Positions 1 to 7,688 of a stretch of 38,935 nucleotides of DNA are shown piece after piece. Position 1 is the first letter of the stretch. Every line of letters starts with the position of its first letter. A program made the position numbers and the translations under genes. The notes below the pieces were generated by a model. That model saw only the letters and a list, made by a program, of their open reading frames with translations, was not told the DNA's origin and did not search any database. The stretch covers positions 1 through 38,935 of the forward strand of contig NZ_BAEX01000023.1 of the NCBI RefSeq assembly GCF_000246945.1, given 5' to 3'. The stretch comes from Myroides injenensis M09-0166. Its GTDB lineage: Bacteria; Bacteroidota; Bacteroidia; Flavobacteriales; Flavobacteriaceae.

Positions 1-10
1 AAAATATATA

Positions 11-18
11 TACCTTTG
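11..18 (+). promoter_or_regulatory. Bacteroidota -7 promoter box for rlmB
   Basis: TACCTTTG matches the TAnnTTTG -7 consensus of Bacteroidota sigma factors and ends only 4 bases before the rlmB ATG at 23. If it is used, the transcript would begin at or next to the start codon. The -33 element would lie outside the window. Confidence 0.5.
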
Positions 19-22
19 CATT

Positions 23-757
23 ATGGAACAAGACAATCAAATTTTTGGTATTCGTGCTATAATGGAAGCCATTGAAGCAGGAAAAGATATTGACAAAGTT
101 TTCATTCAAAAAGAAGCTAATGGCGAATTAATGAATGAACTTATCAAAACATTAAAGAAGAACAATATTAATTTTTCGTATGTCCCAATTGAAAAATTAA
201 ATCGCCTTACTAAAAAAAACCATCAAGGAGCAATAGGAAGTATAGCTCCTATTAAATTTGTATCACTAGAGAGCCTAGTAGAATCAACTTTAGAAAAAAA
301 AGACAAACCATTGTTCGTCATTCTAGATCAAGTATCAGATGCACGTAATTTTGGTGCGATTATACGTACAGCTGTTTGTTGTGGTGCAGACGGAATCATC
401 ATATCTAAAAATGGTGCAGCTCCAGTAAATGGAGATACTGTAAAAACTTCTGCAGGTGCGGTATTTAATATTCCAATTTGTAAAGTTGACCATATAAAAG
501 ATGCTGTATTTTATTTACAAGGTTCAGGAATTATTACGCTTGGTGCTACTGAAAAGTCAGATAAAGAAATCTATGATGTAGATCTTAATGTGCCTTTAGC
601 AATTATAATGGGAAGTGAAGATAAAGGTATTAATCCATCAGTATTAAAAGTTATTGATGAAAAAGCAAAACTTCCAATGTTTAGCTCGATTGACTCTTTA
701 AATGTATCTGTAGCTTGTGGTGCATTTTTATATGAAGCAATTCGCCAAAGAAGATAA
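23..757 (+). CDS. rlmB: 23S rRNA (guanosine-2'-O-)-methyltransferase RlmB, TrmH/SpoU family
   Basis: The 244-residue protein is a SPOUT-class 2'-O-ribose methyltransferase expected to use S-adenosylmethionine to modify a guanosine of 23S rRNA (G2251 in E. coli). The N-terminal part (about 1-75) fits the L30e-like RNA-binding domain, including the NHQGA segment at 66-70. The three TrmH/SpoU motifs follow: DARNFGAIIRTA with Asn109 and Arg115; IIMGSEDKG at about 194-202; and SLNVSVA at 225-231 near the C-terminal knot. Length is normal for the family. The kinase-like gene that follows starts 7 bases after the stop, so the two are probably co-transcribed. RlmB is preferred over TrmH (tRNA) because of the N-terminal domain, but substrate was not shown here. 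Confidence 0.92.
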   Translation: MEQDNQIFGIRAIMEAIEAGKDIDKVFIQKEANGELMNELIKTLKKNNINFSYVPIEKLNRLTKKNHQGAIGSIAPIKFVSLESLVESTLEKKDKPLFVILDQVSDARNFGAIIRTAVCCGADGIIISKNGAAPVNGDTVKTSAGAVFNIPICKVDHIKDAVFYLQGSGIITLGATEKSDKEIYDVDLNVPLAIIMGSEDKGINPSVLKVIDEKAKLPMFSSIDSLNVSVACGAFLYEAIRQRR

Positions 758-763
758 TCTATA

Positions 764-1813
764 ATGGAGAATAACACTAAAATACAACAAAAGAAACCTA
801 TTTTCCCTATTAGTGAAGAACTAATGGTGTATCTTGAAAAATACAAACGAACTACAAAAACGAGTATTTTTTATGATGATTTAATGCGTTTTAGTGGTTT
901 TATAAATGTAGAAGACCGCGAGGGTAATGATACTTTGTGGTTAAGAGTATTTTATCCAGAATTTGAATATAAAGAGATAGAAGCTAGTTTAACAAAGATC
1001 TATACACTATTACATTCCGACGGAGATACAGCTACATTACCTTATTTAGTAGTAGATTATATTGACTTTTGTACTTTTGGTAATTCTAAGCCTTTTAGAA
1101 TCAAAATAAGAAATATACTGAATGATAACTGTACTATTTTTTATATCAAACGAGCTGATGCCTCTCGAATTTATGGTCTAGAATTAGAAGAAATGTTATC
1201 TCCTTATACAATGAATTTTTTAGTTCATAAGGAGACGTTAATAGAAGAACACATTCTCGGCATCCCAGCAGATGTCTTTATTAAAGATTATCTACCTAAA
1301 TGTACTGAGCAAGAAAAATCTCAAATAGCAAAAGAATTTGTAAAGTTTAATGAACGTTGTTTAATAGGATTACTAGGCGACATGCGTTCATACAACTATG
1401 TAATTATACCTACTCATGATTTTGATCAAGTTGTATACAGAATAAGACCAATAGATTTCGATCAACAATGCTATGAAGGAAATATAAAATACTATTTACC
1501 TCAATTTTACAAAGAGAATTATGCTATAGTAAAAATGGTACTTGATAAATTCAAACCCACTTCCATAGAACAATACCAAAAAGAAATACGCTCTGTATTA
1601 GTAAGAAGAGTATTAAGCAATAAGGAGAGATTTCAAGACTTATTAAATGTAATGAAAAAAGATACTATTTCTAAACCAGAATATGTATTAGAATTACAGA
1701 ATGCTCTTTACAACTATGTATATGAGAAAAAATTCAAATACTGTCGTAATATGGGTGAAATATTAGAAACAGCTATAGAATTTACTATTAAAAACTACAA
1801 GAGCGTCTTTTAA
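764..1813 (+). CDS. Uncharacterised protein with kinase-like catalytic motifs
   Basis: I do not recognise this 349-residue protein by name. It has no signal peptide or membrane segment, so it should be cytosolic. Its middle reads like a divergent protein/aminoglycoside-kinase fold. A lysine sits in a beta-strand-like context (FYIKRAD, Lys129) and acidic residues follow at 140-143. Then come GDMRSYN at 205-211, with the Asp206-to-Asn211 spacing of a kinase catalytic loop (DxxxxN), and PIDFDQ at 229-234, placed like the metal-binding DFG/DFD motif. The N-terminal 100 residues and the helical C-terminus (about 250-349) match nothing I know. It follows rlmB by 6 bases, which suggests one operon. 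The last codons and stop lie inside a terminator hairpin. A kinase-like role is inference from motif spacing only. Confidence 0.8.
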   Translation: MENNTKIQQKKPIFPISEELMVYLEKYKRTTKTSIFYDDLMRFSGFINVEDREGNDTLWLRVFYPEFEYKEIEASLTKIYTLLHSDGDTATLPYLVVDYIDFCTFGNSKPFRIKIRNILNDNCTIFYIKRADASRIYGLELEEMLSPYTMNFLVHKETLIEEHILGIPADVFIKDYLPKCTEQEKSQIAKEFVKFNERCLIGLLGDMRSYNYVIIPTHDFDQVVYRIRPIDFDQQCYEGNIKYYLPQFYKENYAIVKMVLDKFKPTSIEQYQKEIRSVLVRRVLSNKERFQDLLNVMKKDTISKPEYVLELQNALYNYVYEKKFKYCRNMGEILETAIEFTIKNYKSVF

Positions 1814-1833
1814 CAGACGCTCTTGTAGTTTTT
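1790..1833. terminator. Bidirectional intrinsic terminator, 19-bp perfect stem
   Basis: Arms 1790-1808 and 1815-1833 are perfectly complementary around a 6-base loop (tttaac). An A-run begins the left arm and a T-run ends the right, so it can terminate both the plus-strand gene ending at 1813 and the minus-strand rhomboid gene ending at 1847. The stop codon (1811-1813) lies in the loop, so the left arm is translated as the end of the protein. Confidence 0.9.
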
Positions 1834-1846
1834 GGCTATACCTCTT

Positions 1847-2605
1847 TCATTCTTTTTTTCTCAATAAGATTATAGGTTTGTAGATAATGGGTAATGTCTT
1901 TCTGAAAGGATTATTGCGCTCAGTTATTTTTTCTTTAGGAACGATTATGAAATTACCATTTTCATCAAAGCAATTCATAAAAGGATCTTTTGTCATGTCG
2001 TAGTCTGGTCGTTGCCACTCATACTTATAGTGTTTTTCAGGCATTTCAGGGTTTGACACTATAAAACTCAATCCAAAACCTACAATAAATCCAGCTAAGT
2101 GTCCCTCCCAAGATATACCTTGCTCTGCACCCGGAAACATATACCACACTGAACTACCATAAAGCACAACAATCACTAATGACAATGCCATTAACCGATA
2201 ATATTTAGTCCACACTCCTTTAAAAAAAATAAAACTCACCAAGACATAAACTAAACCACTAGCCCCAATATGATAGCTTTGTCTAGCGATTAACCAAGTT
2301 CCCAGCCCAGAAAATACAATACCTAATAAAAGAACAGTCCATACTTGCTTTCGATAAAAATATTCCATCAAAAAAAGTAAGATAAAAAGTGCTCCTGAAT
2401 TATTATAAATATGTTTTAATCCACCATGAATAAAGGGACTAAATAGCACACCTCTTAACCCTTTAATAGTTCGTGGATATACACCATACTGATACAATTC
2501 TAAATAATAAGTCCAATCAGCCCAATAAACACACCAAATTACTACCACAAAAAATAGAGGAAGTAATAACATAGAAATTGTAAATGTTGGTAATTTTTTA
2601 TTCAT
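1847..2605 (-). CDS. Rhomboid family intramembrane serine protease
   Basis: This 252-residue membrane protein has the rhomboid signature. The catalytic serine is Ser116 in GASG and the catalytic histidine is His169 in EGHLAGF of a later helix. An upstream HGGLKH...NN segment (60-69) matches the conserved His/Asn region of the oxyanion site. Several hydrophobic stretches give about six membrane segments. The roughly 60-residue C-terminal tail is polar and cytosolic in character. Rhomboids cleave substrates within or near their transmembrane helices; the substrate here is unknown. It converges with the kinase-like gene and shares its terminator. The start is the first ATG, just before the hydrophobic N-terminal helix; no promoter box is obvious upstream. 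Confidence 0.9.
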   Translation of the reverse strand: MNKKLPTFTISMLLLPLFFVVVIWCVYWADWTYYLELYQYGVYPRTIKGLRGVLFSPFIHGGLKHIYNNSGALFILLFLMEYFYRKQVWTVLLLGIVFSGLGTWLIARQSYHIGASGLVYVLVSFIFFKGVWTKYYRLMALSLVIVVLYGSSVWYMFPGAEQGISWEGHLAGFIVGFGLSFIVSNPEMPEKHYKYEWQRPDYDMTKDPFMNCFDENGNFIIVPKEKITERNNPFRKTLPIIYKPIILLRKKE

Positions 2606-2752
2606 TCTTCTAAAATAGATACTATATTATAATCTCCCACTCTAATATAGAAATATTTATGATTTCATATTTTTATAGTGCATATAACTGTCTTAATAAT
2701 CTCATTAAAGATTACAGCAAAAGATAATTTATGAACTTTAATAAAGGTAACG

Positions 2753-2760
2753 TATTTTTG
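2753..2760 (+). promoter_or_regulatory. -7 promoter box for rarA
   Basis: TATTTTTG fits TAnnTTTG and lies 26 bases upstream of the rarA ATG at 2787. It is the only match in the 180-bp gap between rhomboid and rarA on this strand. No clear -33 element was identified. Confidence 0.45.
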
Positions 2761-2786
2761 TAGAAACTGTTTTTCAAAATTGTCCT

Positions 2787-4064
2787 ATGGAAGCACCATT
2801 AGCAGAAAGAATAAGACCTCACTCACTTGAAGATTATGTCAGTCAAAAACATTTAGTCGGTCAAGATGGGATTCTTACCAATCAATTAAAAATGGGATTT
2901 ATTCCATCTCTTATATTCTGGGGACCACCGGGAACAGGAAAAACTACACTCGCCGAAATTATTGCAAAAGAAAGTGAACGTCCTTTTTTTGTCTTAAGTG
3001 CTATTAATTCTGGGGTAAAAGATATTCGAGAAGTAATTGATAAGGCAAAACAAAACACTGGATTCTTTGCTACTAAAAACCCCATACTCTTTATTGATGA
3101 AATACATCGTTTTAGTAAATCTCAACAAGATTCGCTATTAGGTGCAGTAGAAAAAGGTTGGGTAACCCTAATTGGTGCAACTACAGAAAACCCAAGCTTT
3201 GAGGTAATACCAGCTCTATTATCAAGATGTCAAGTCTATACATTAAATGCTTTTACTAAGGAAGATTTACAAGCTTTATTAGAACGCGCTATTGAAAAAG
3301 ACACCTACTTACAATCGAAAAAAATTGTATTAAAGGAAACTGAAGCTCTTTTTAGGTTATCGGGAGGCGATGGCAGAAAGTTACTCAATACTTTTGAATT
3401 AATTGTGAATGCTACTGCTGGGGACTATATCGAAATAAATAATGACATGGCTATGAAAATCGTACAAAAAAATACAGTATTGTACGATAAAACAGGTGAG
3501 CAACATTATGATATTGTATCCGCCTTTATTAAGTCGATTAGAGGAAGTGATCCGAATGGTGCTGTGTATTGGCTTGCACGCATGATAGAAGGAGGTGAAG
3601 ATGTGAAATTTATTGCAAGACGTCTATTAATTGCCGCTTCTGAAGATATCGGCAATGCAAACCCTACAGCTTTAATTATGGCAAATAATACTTTTCAGGC
3701 AGTCTCTGTAATAGGCTATCCTGAAAGTAGAATATTGTTAAGTCAATGCACCGTATATCTAGCTACTTCGCCAAAGAGTAATTCTACTTATCTAGCGATT
3801 GGAAAAGCACAACAAATCGTAAAACAAACAGGCGATTTACCAGTACCTATTCACCTAAGAAATGCACCTACTAAATTAATGAAAGAATTGGGCTATGGTG
3901 AAGACTATAAATATTCGCACGACTACCAAAACAATTTTATTGACCAAGAATATCTTCCAGAGGAGTTAAGCAATACCGTCATTTACGAGCCTGGAAATAA
4001 TAACCGAGAGCAAGGAACAAGAGAATTTCTTAGAAATCGATGGAATTTGAAATACAACTATTAA
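2787..4064 (+). CDS. rarA: Replication-associated recombination protein A (RarA/MgsA), AAA+ ATPase
   Basis: The 425-residue cytosolic AAA+ ATPase belongs to the RarA/MgsA/WRNIP1 family, related to clamp-loader subunits and acting at stalled replication forks. Walker A is GPPGTGKT at 46-53 and Walker B is LFIDEIHRF from 101. Sensor 1 is in GATTEN and an arginine-finger-like LLSRC follows soon after. The sensor 2 region (GGDGRKLLN) and the family C-terminal tetramerisation domain (IKSIRGSDPNGAVYWLARM, then ...RRLLIAASEDIGNANP) are present. Length is normal. It is transcribed alone from a -7 box at 2753 and converges with the HAD phosphatase gene, ending at a shared terminator. Confidence 0.95.
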   Translation: MEAPLAERIRPHSLEDYVSQKHLVGQDGILTNQLKMGFIPSLIFWGPPGTGKTTLAEIIAKESERPFFVLSAINSGVKDIREVIDKAKQNTGFFATKNPILFIDEIHRFSKSQQDSLLGAVEKGWVTLIGATTENPSFEVIPALLSRCQVYTLNAFTKEDLQALLERAIEKDTYLQSKKIVLKETEALFRLSGGDGRKLLNTFELIVNATAGDYIEINNDMAMKIVQKNTVLYDKTGEQHYDIVSAFIKSIRGSDPNGAVYWLARMIEGGEDVKFIARRLLIAASEDIGNANPTALIMANNTFQAVSVIGYPESRILLSQCTVYLATSPKSNSTYLAIGKAQQIVKQTGDLPVPIHLRNAPTKLMKELGYGEDYKYSHDYQNNFIDQEYLPEELSNTVIYEPGNNNREQGTREFLRNRWNLKYNY

Positions 4065-4093
4065 TAAACTAGCTCCCTATTTTAAATCATATA

Positions 4094-4122
4094 AAAAAAC
4101 CTGCTGTTAAAGCAGGTTTTTT
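4094..4122. terminator. Bidirectional terminator between rarA and yjjG-like gene
   Basis: CCTGCT (4100-4105) pairs with AGCAGG (4111-4116) around a 5-base loop. The stem is extended by an A-run on the left and a T-run on the right. It serves the plus-strand rarA, and the minus-strand HAD gene whose stop codon (4107-4109) lies in the hairpin. Confidence 0.85.
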
Positions 4123-4805
4123 ATTTCTACAAGTTGTTTTACTTGTACAATATCTTCTGAAACTTTCTTTGAATGTTCATTGTAGTAAATAACATCCATT
4201 CCTACATTCATAGCACCTTCAACATCTGCTAATAAGTTATCTCCAATCATTACTGTTCTTTCTACAGGCACATGAGCAGACTTTAAAGCATAATTAAAAA
4301 TACCTGGGTCTGGTTTTTTAACACCTGCGTTCTCAGAATTTGTCACTGTCAGAAAAAACTTTTCGATACCTGAATTACTTATTTTCTTATGTTGCACTTT
4401 ATCAAATCCATTTGTTATAATATGCAATCTATATTTATCTTGTAAATACTCAAGTAAGTCTACTGCACCATCAAACAAATAATTATAATTAGGTAAATAG
4501 GTTAAATAGTTATCTCCTACATTTAAAATTTCTTCTATTGAAGTAGAATAATTCAAATGATTAAAAGTATCTCTAATTCTTCCTACTCTCAATTCTTCTT
4601 GTGTCACTTGATTTAAACTGTATTTGTCCCAATACTCAGCATTGATATCTACATAATAATTAAGAAAATCATCTATAGAAAATGGCAATTTCATTTCTGT
4701 CAATACTTGTTCAAATGCCAATGCTGAGTTTTTCTCAAAATCCCAAAGAGTGTGATCTAAATCAAAGAATATATCTGTCTTACCTTTATAAGGTTTAAAA
4801 TTCAT
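4107..4805 (-). CDS. HAD-superfamily phosphatase, YjjG-type noncanonical pyrimidine nucleotidase
   Basis: The 232-residue soluble hydrolase has all HAD motifs. Motif I is FFDLDHTLWDF, with nucleophile Asp15 and acid/base Asp17. Motif II is in HIITNGFD, and motif III is the lysine of KKPDPGIF. Motif IV is MIGDNLLADVEGAMN. A helical cap follows motif I, as in the YjjG/HAD-IA group. The DHTLWDF variant and the ending are typical of YjjG, which dephosphorylates noncanonical pyrimidine nucleoside monophosphates; substrate specificity cannot be read from sequence. It is monocistronic, with a -7 box at 4826-4833. Confidence 0.85.
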   Translation of the reverse strand: MNFKPYKGKTDIFFDLDHTLWDFEKNSALAFEQVLTEMKLPFSIDDFLNYYVDINAEYWDKYSLNQVTQEELRVGRIRDTFNHLNYSTSIEEILNVGDNYLTYLPNYNYLFDGAVDLLEYLQDKYRLHIITNGFDKVQHKKISNSGIEKFFLTVTNSENAGVKKPDPGIFNYALKSAHVPVERTVMIGDNLLADVEGAMNVGMDVIYYNEHSKKVSEDIVQVKQLVEIKNLL

Positions 4806-4825
4806 ACTTAATTTATTTTAATCCA

Positions 4826-4833
4826 CAAAAGTA
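4826..4833 (-). promoter_or_regulatory. -7 promoter box for the YjjG-like gene
   Basis: CAAAAGTA on the plus strand reads TACTTTTG on the minus strand, matching TAnnTTTG, 20 bases upstream of the start at 4805. Confidence 0.45.
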
Positions 4834-4979
4834 AAACATAATCAACAAAAAATTAGTTTTTGCCATGTTTATTAAAACAACCTATATATAATAATGAATA
4901 TTTGATTACGCAATTACACTCTCTATAGCTGGTAAGAATAACATAGATAATAAGGTTCTTACATAATATCAAGTCTCAC

Positions 4980-5672
4980 TTACAATATCCCTTCATCAGC
5001 AAAACTATAATATCCAAACTCAGTTACTATCACATGATCTAGTAGTTGTATATCCATTATTTTACCTCCTTCTTTTATTTTTTTGGTTATTTGTATATCT
5101 GCATCACTTGGTTTTAATTTTCCAGAGGGATGGTTATGACTAAGAATTATACCTGTCGCACGATGATCTAATGCTTCTTTAAACAACAGACGAATATCTA
5201 CTACTGTACCGGTCATCCCACCTTTACTCAAAGCTATTTTATACCTCACTTTATTTGAATTATCTAATAACAATACCCAAAACTCCTCATGATCTAAATG
5301 TCCCAAAAGAGGTTGCATTATTTCAAAAACATCTTTACTACAAGTTATTTTGGGTACTACTAGCTGTTCTCCTGCCCTTCTACGTTGACCAATCTCTAAA
5401 GCAGCAATAATATTTAGAGCTTTAGCCTCACCTATTCCTTTAAACTCAGTAAGTACTTTCACTCCCTGACGTGCCAATAACGCTAAATTATTATCAAATG
5501 CACGTAGAATACTCTGACACACTTCCACTGCAGTAGCTTCCCGATGTCCTGAACCAATAAGTATAGCTAATAGCTCTGCATCACTCAATGAAGAACGTCC
5601 CTTTAGCAGCAACTTCTCACGGGGTCTATCATCCTCAGCCCATTGTTTTATAGTTATTCTATTTAATTCCAT
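4980..5672 (-). CDS. radC: RadC family protein (JAMM/MPN+ domain)
   Basis: The 230-residue protein has a helix-hairpin-helix-like N-terminal region (FKGIGEAKALNI, about 78-89). It also has a C-terminal JAB1/MPN+ metalloprotease-like domain with the zinc signature His179, His181 and Asp192 in HNHPSGKLKPSDAD. Length is normal. RadC was once thought to act in DNA repair; its real function is unsettled, and the JAMM motif suggests a metal-dependent hydrolase. It stands alone between the HAD gene and mpl; no -7 box was found in the 190-bp region upstream. Confidence 0.92.
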   Translation of the reverse strand: MELNRITIKQWAEDDRPREKLLLKGRSSLSDAELLAILIGSGHREATAVEVCQSILRAFDNNLALLARQGVKVLTEFKGIGEAKALNIIAALEIGQRRRAGEQLVVPKITCSKDVFEIMQPLLGHLDHEEFWVLLLDNSNKVRYKIALSKGGMTGTVVDIRLLFKEALDHRATGIILSHNHPSGKLKPSDADIQITKKIKEGGKIMDIQLLDHVIVTEFGYYSFADEGIL

Positions 5673-5786
5673 TTATCACTAATTTTATTACTACAGAATA
5701 TCAAAAACTAGACCTTGATAAACATAATATCTGCATTTAGAAAACCATAACAATAAGATAATCTGACTGTACTTTTTTAATAAAAA

Positions 5787-5816
5787 AAGGAATCCATTAT
5801 ACATCATGGATTCCTT
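5787..5816 (-). terminator. Terminator of mpl
   Basis: Arms 5787-5797 and 5806-5816 form an 11-bp perfect stem around an 8-base loop. On the minus strand it is followed by a T-run (plus-strand A-run 5782-5788), about 45 bases after the mpl stop. Confidence 0.8.
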
Positions 5817-5860
5817 GTCTTATAATAAGATATTATTAAAATTGTGAGATAAATTAAGTG

Positions 5861-7216
5861 CTATAAGTTTGTTGAGATAAACTCATTTAGATCTAATCCT
5901 CCATAATTTCCTGAACTCATAAAAAGTAATACAGTATTATTCAAATCTAAAGTATAGAGAAAATCTTTAAAACTATTTGCATTCGTATAGGTAACTAAGC
6001 CTTTACGTTTAAAAGCTTGTTGCATTTGATCATCAGTAATCTCTTGTAATTGTTTTATCTTTAGAGCTTCTAAAGAATAAAAAACAATTGCTTCGTCGGC
6101 TTTATCTAAAGCGCCTTCATATTGGTCTAAGAATTCTGGATTTAAACTACTATAAGTATGCAACTCCAAGCAAGCAATAACTTTCTTATCGGGATACTGT
6201 GCTTTCACTGCTTCAGTAGTGGCTTTTACTTTACTTGGCGAATGAGCAAAATCTTTAAAAATTACAGTATTCCCTTTATTATATAAACGTTCAAGTCGCT
6301 TCGATGCACCCTTAAAAGTTGAAATTGCCTCATAAAAATCTTCTTCATCAATTCCCATATTTTGACATACCCACTTAGCACCATTTAAATTACTCAGATT
6401 GTGAGCACCAAAAATCTCTAGAGGCATTGACCCTTCTGGAGTATCTAAATAAGTAACTCCTTTATCTATACTATATGCAGGCGTATCATAGGGTAATTTA
6501 CGTATAGGATTATTTGTTTCTTCAACCAATTTAGCAACAATTGGGTCTTCTTCATTGTAGATTAATATACCTCCATTGACAATGCGATCAATAAATATTT
6601 TGAATTGTTCAACATAATTATCGAATGTAGGAAAAACATTAATATGGTCCCATGCAATTCCACTTAATAAGGCAATGTTTGGTTGGTATAAATGAAACTT
6701 AGGTCTTAAGTTTAAAGCAGACGATAAATACTCATCACCTTCAATTAACATAAAGTCATTATCAGAAGTCAAATTAACCATACGATCAAATCCTTCTAGC
6801 TGAGCTCCTACTAGATAATCAACTTCTCTATCATGATAATGCATTACATGAAGCACCATTGAAGTAATAGTTGTTTTTCCATGTGAACCACCAATTACTA
6901 CTCTAGTTTTATTTTTAGAATGCTCATAAATAAATTCAGGATAAGAATATATTTTCAGTCCTAGCTCTTTTGCTTTAATCAACTCAGGATTATCACCCTT
7001 AGCATGCATTCCTAAAATTACTGCATCAATATCACTTGTGATTTTCTCAGGAAACCAACCTTCTTGCTCAGGTAAAAGTCCTTTTTCAAATAAACGAGAT
7101 TTAGATGGTTCAAAGATTGAATCATCACTACCCGTTACCACATCACCCTTGTCATGCAAAGCTAAAGCTAAGTTGTGCATTGCACTTCCTCCTATTGCGA
7201 TAAAATGTATACGCAT
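5861..7216 (-). CDS. mpl: UDP-N-acetylmuramate:L-alanyl-gamma-D-glutamyl-meso-diaminopimelate ligase (Mpl)
   Basis: The 451-residue Mur ligase would reattach the recycled murein tripeptide to UDP-MurNAc in the cytosol, using ATP. The N-terminal Rossmann-like domain begins MRIHFIAIGGSAM and is followed by the SD motif region (TGSDD). The ATP P-loop is GGSHGKTT at 109-116. The central ligase domain includes the LIEGDEY segment and the substrate-proximal SGIAWDHINVF motif. The C-terminal domain carries FKDFAHSPSK, where Mpl and MurC enzymes have the DYAHHP-type motif. The overall pattern fits Mpl better than MurC. The start is the first ATG; upstream lies an AT-rich stretch without a clear -7 box. 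It ends at the hairpin 5787-5816. Confidence 0.9.
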   Translation of the reverse strand: MRIHFIAIGGSAMHNLALALHDKGDVVTGSDDSIFEPSKSRLFEKGLLPEQEGWFPEKITSDIDAVILGMHAKGDNPELIKAKELGLKIYSYPEFIYEHSKNKTRVVIGGSHGKTTITSMVLHVMHYHDREVDYLVGAQLEGFDRMVNLTSDNDFMLIEGDEYLSSALNLRPKFHLYQPNIALLSGIAWDHINVFPTFDNYVEQFKIFIDRIVNGGILIYNEEDPIVAKLVEETNNPIRKLPYDTPAYSIDKGVTYLDTPEGSMPLEIFGAHNLSNLNGAKWVCQNMGIDEEDFYEAISTFKGASKRLERLYNKGNTVIFKDFAHSPSKVKATTEAVKAQYPDKKVIACLELHTYSSLNPEFLDQYEGALDKADEAIVFYSLEALKIKQLQEITDDQMQQAFKRKGLVTYTNANSFKDFLYTLDLNNTVLLFMSSGNYGGLDLNEFISTNL

Positions 7217-7330
7217 TATATATATTTTTTGACTTTTTTATAATAATGTAAAATTACGATTTTCAACTTAGTTCTAAAGTCTTTTTAAGAAATAACTTGT
7301 ATATTAGTCTAATAAATCATTTCATTCTAA

Positions 7331-7639
7331 ATGGAAAAATACGAAAGACAAATTCAAGAAGATGCTAATTCAAATACAAAACTAATTTATTCTATAAGCT
7401 CAATAGTATGTTCTTTCTTTGCGCTCTTTTTTTGTTTAATTCCCTTTTTGAACGTCATTAGTATTTTTATAAGTATTGCTTCTTTAAGTTTAGGAATAAT
7501 TGGCTATAAAAGAATTTCTGTATTAAAACCAAGTAAGACACTTCCAGCTGTAGCTATTATTATTTCATTATTTCCACTTGTTATTAGCATAGGTATAAAC
7601 TATGTACTAATAGTTTATTTAATGAAATGGATAGGATAA
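7331..7639 (+). CDS. Small multi-pass membrane protein, DUF4190-like
   Basis: The 102-residue protein has a short polar N-terminus (about 1-17) followed by hydrophobic stretches around 20-62 and 72-97. This fits two hairpin-like pairs of membrane helices with a polar loop (YKRISVLKPSKT) between them. The central SIASLSLGIIGYKRI pattern resembles DUF4190-type proteins, a group of unknown function. It is divergent from mpl and ends directly at a hairpin. No catalytic motif is visible. Confidence 0.7.
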   Translation: MEKYERQIQEDANSNTKLIYSISSIVCSFFALFFCLIPFLNVISIFISIASLSLGIIGYKRISVLKPSKTLPAVAIIISLFPLVISIGINYVLIVYLMKWIG

Positions 7640-7664
7640 AAAAAGTCATCCTAATAAGGATGAC
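7638..7664. terminator. Terminator between the DUF4190-like gene and the 771-residue gene
   Basis: GTCATCCT (7645-7652) pairs with AGGATGAC (7657-7664) around AATA. An A-run at 7638-7644 gives a good T-tract on the minus strand, so it mainly terminates the minus-strand gene ending at 7689. The plus-strand tail is weaker. Confidence 0.75.
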
Positions 7665-7688
7665 CTTTATATTGACTTTTCGATTCTT

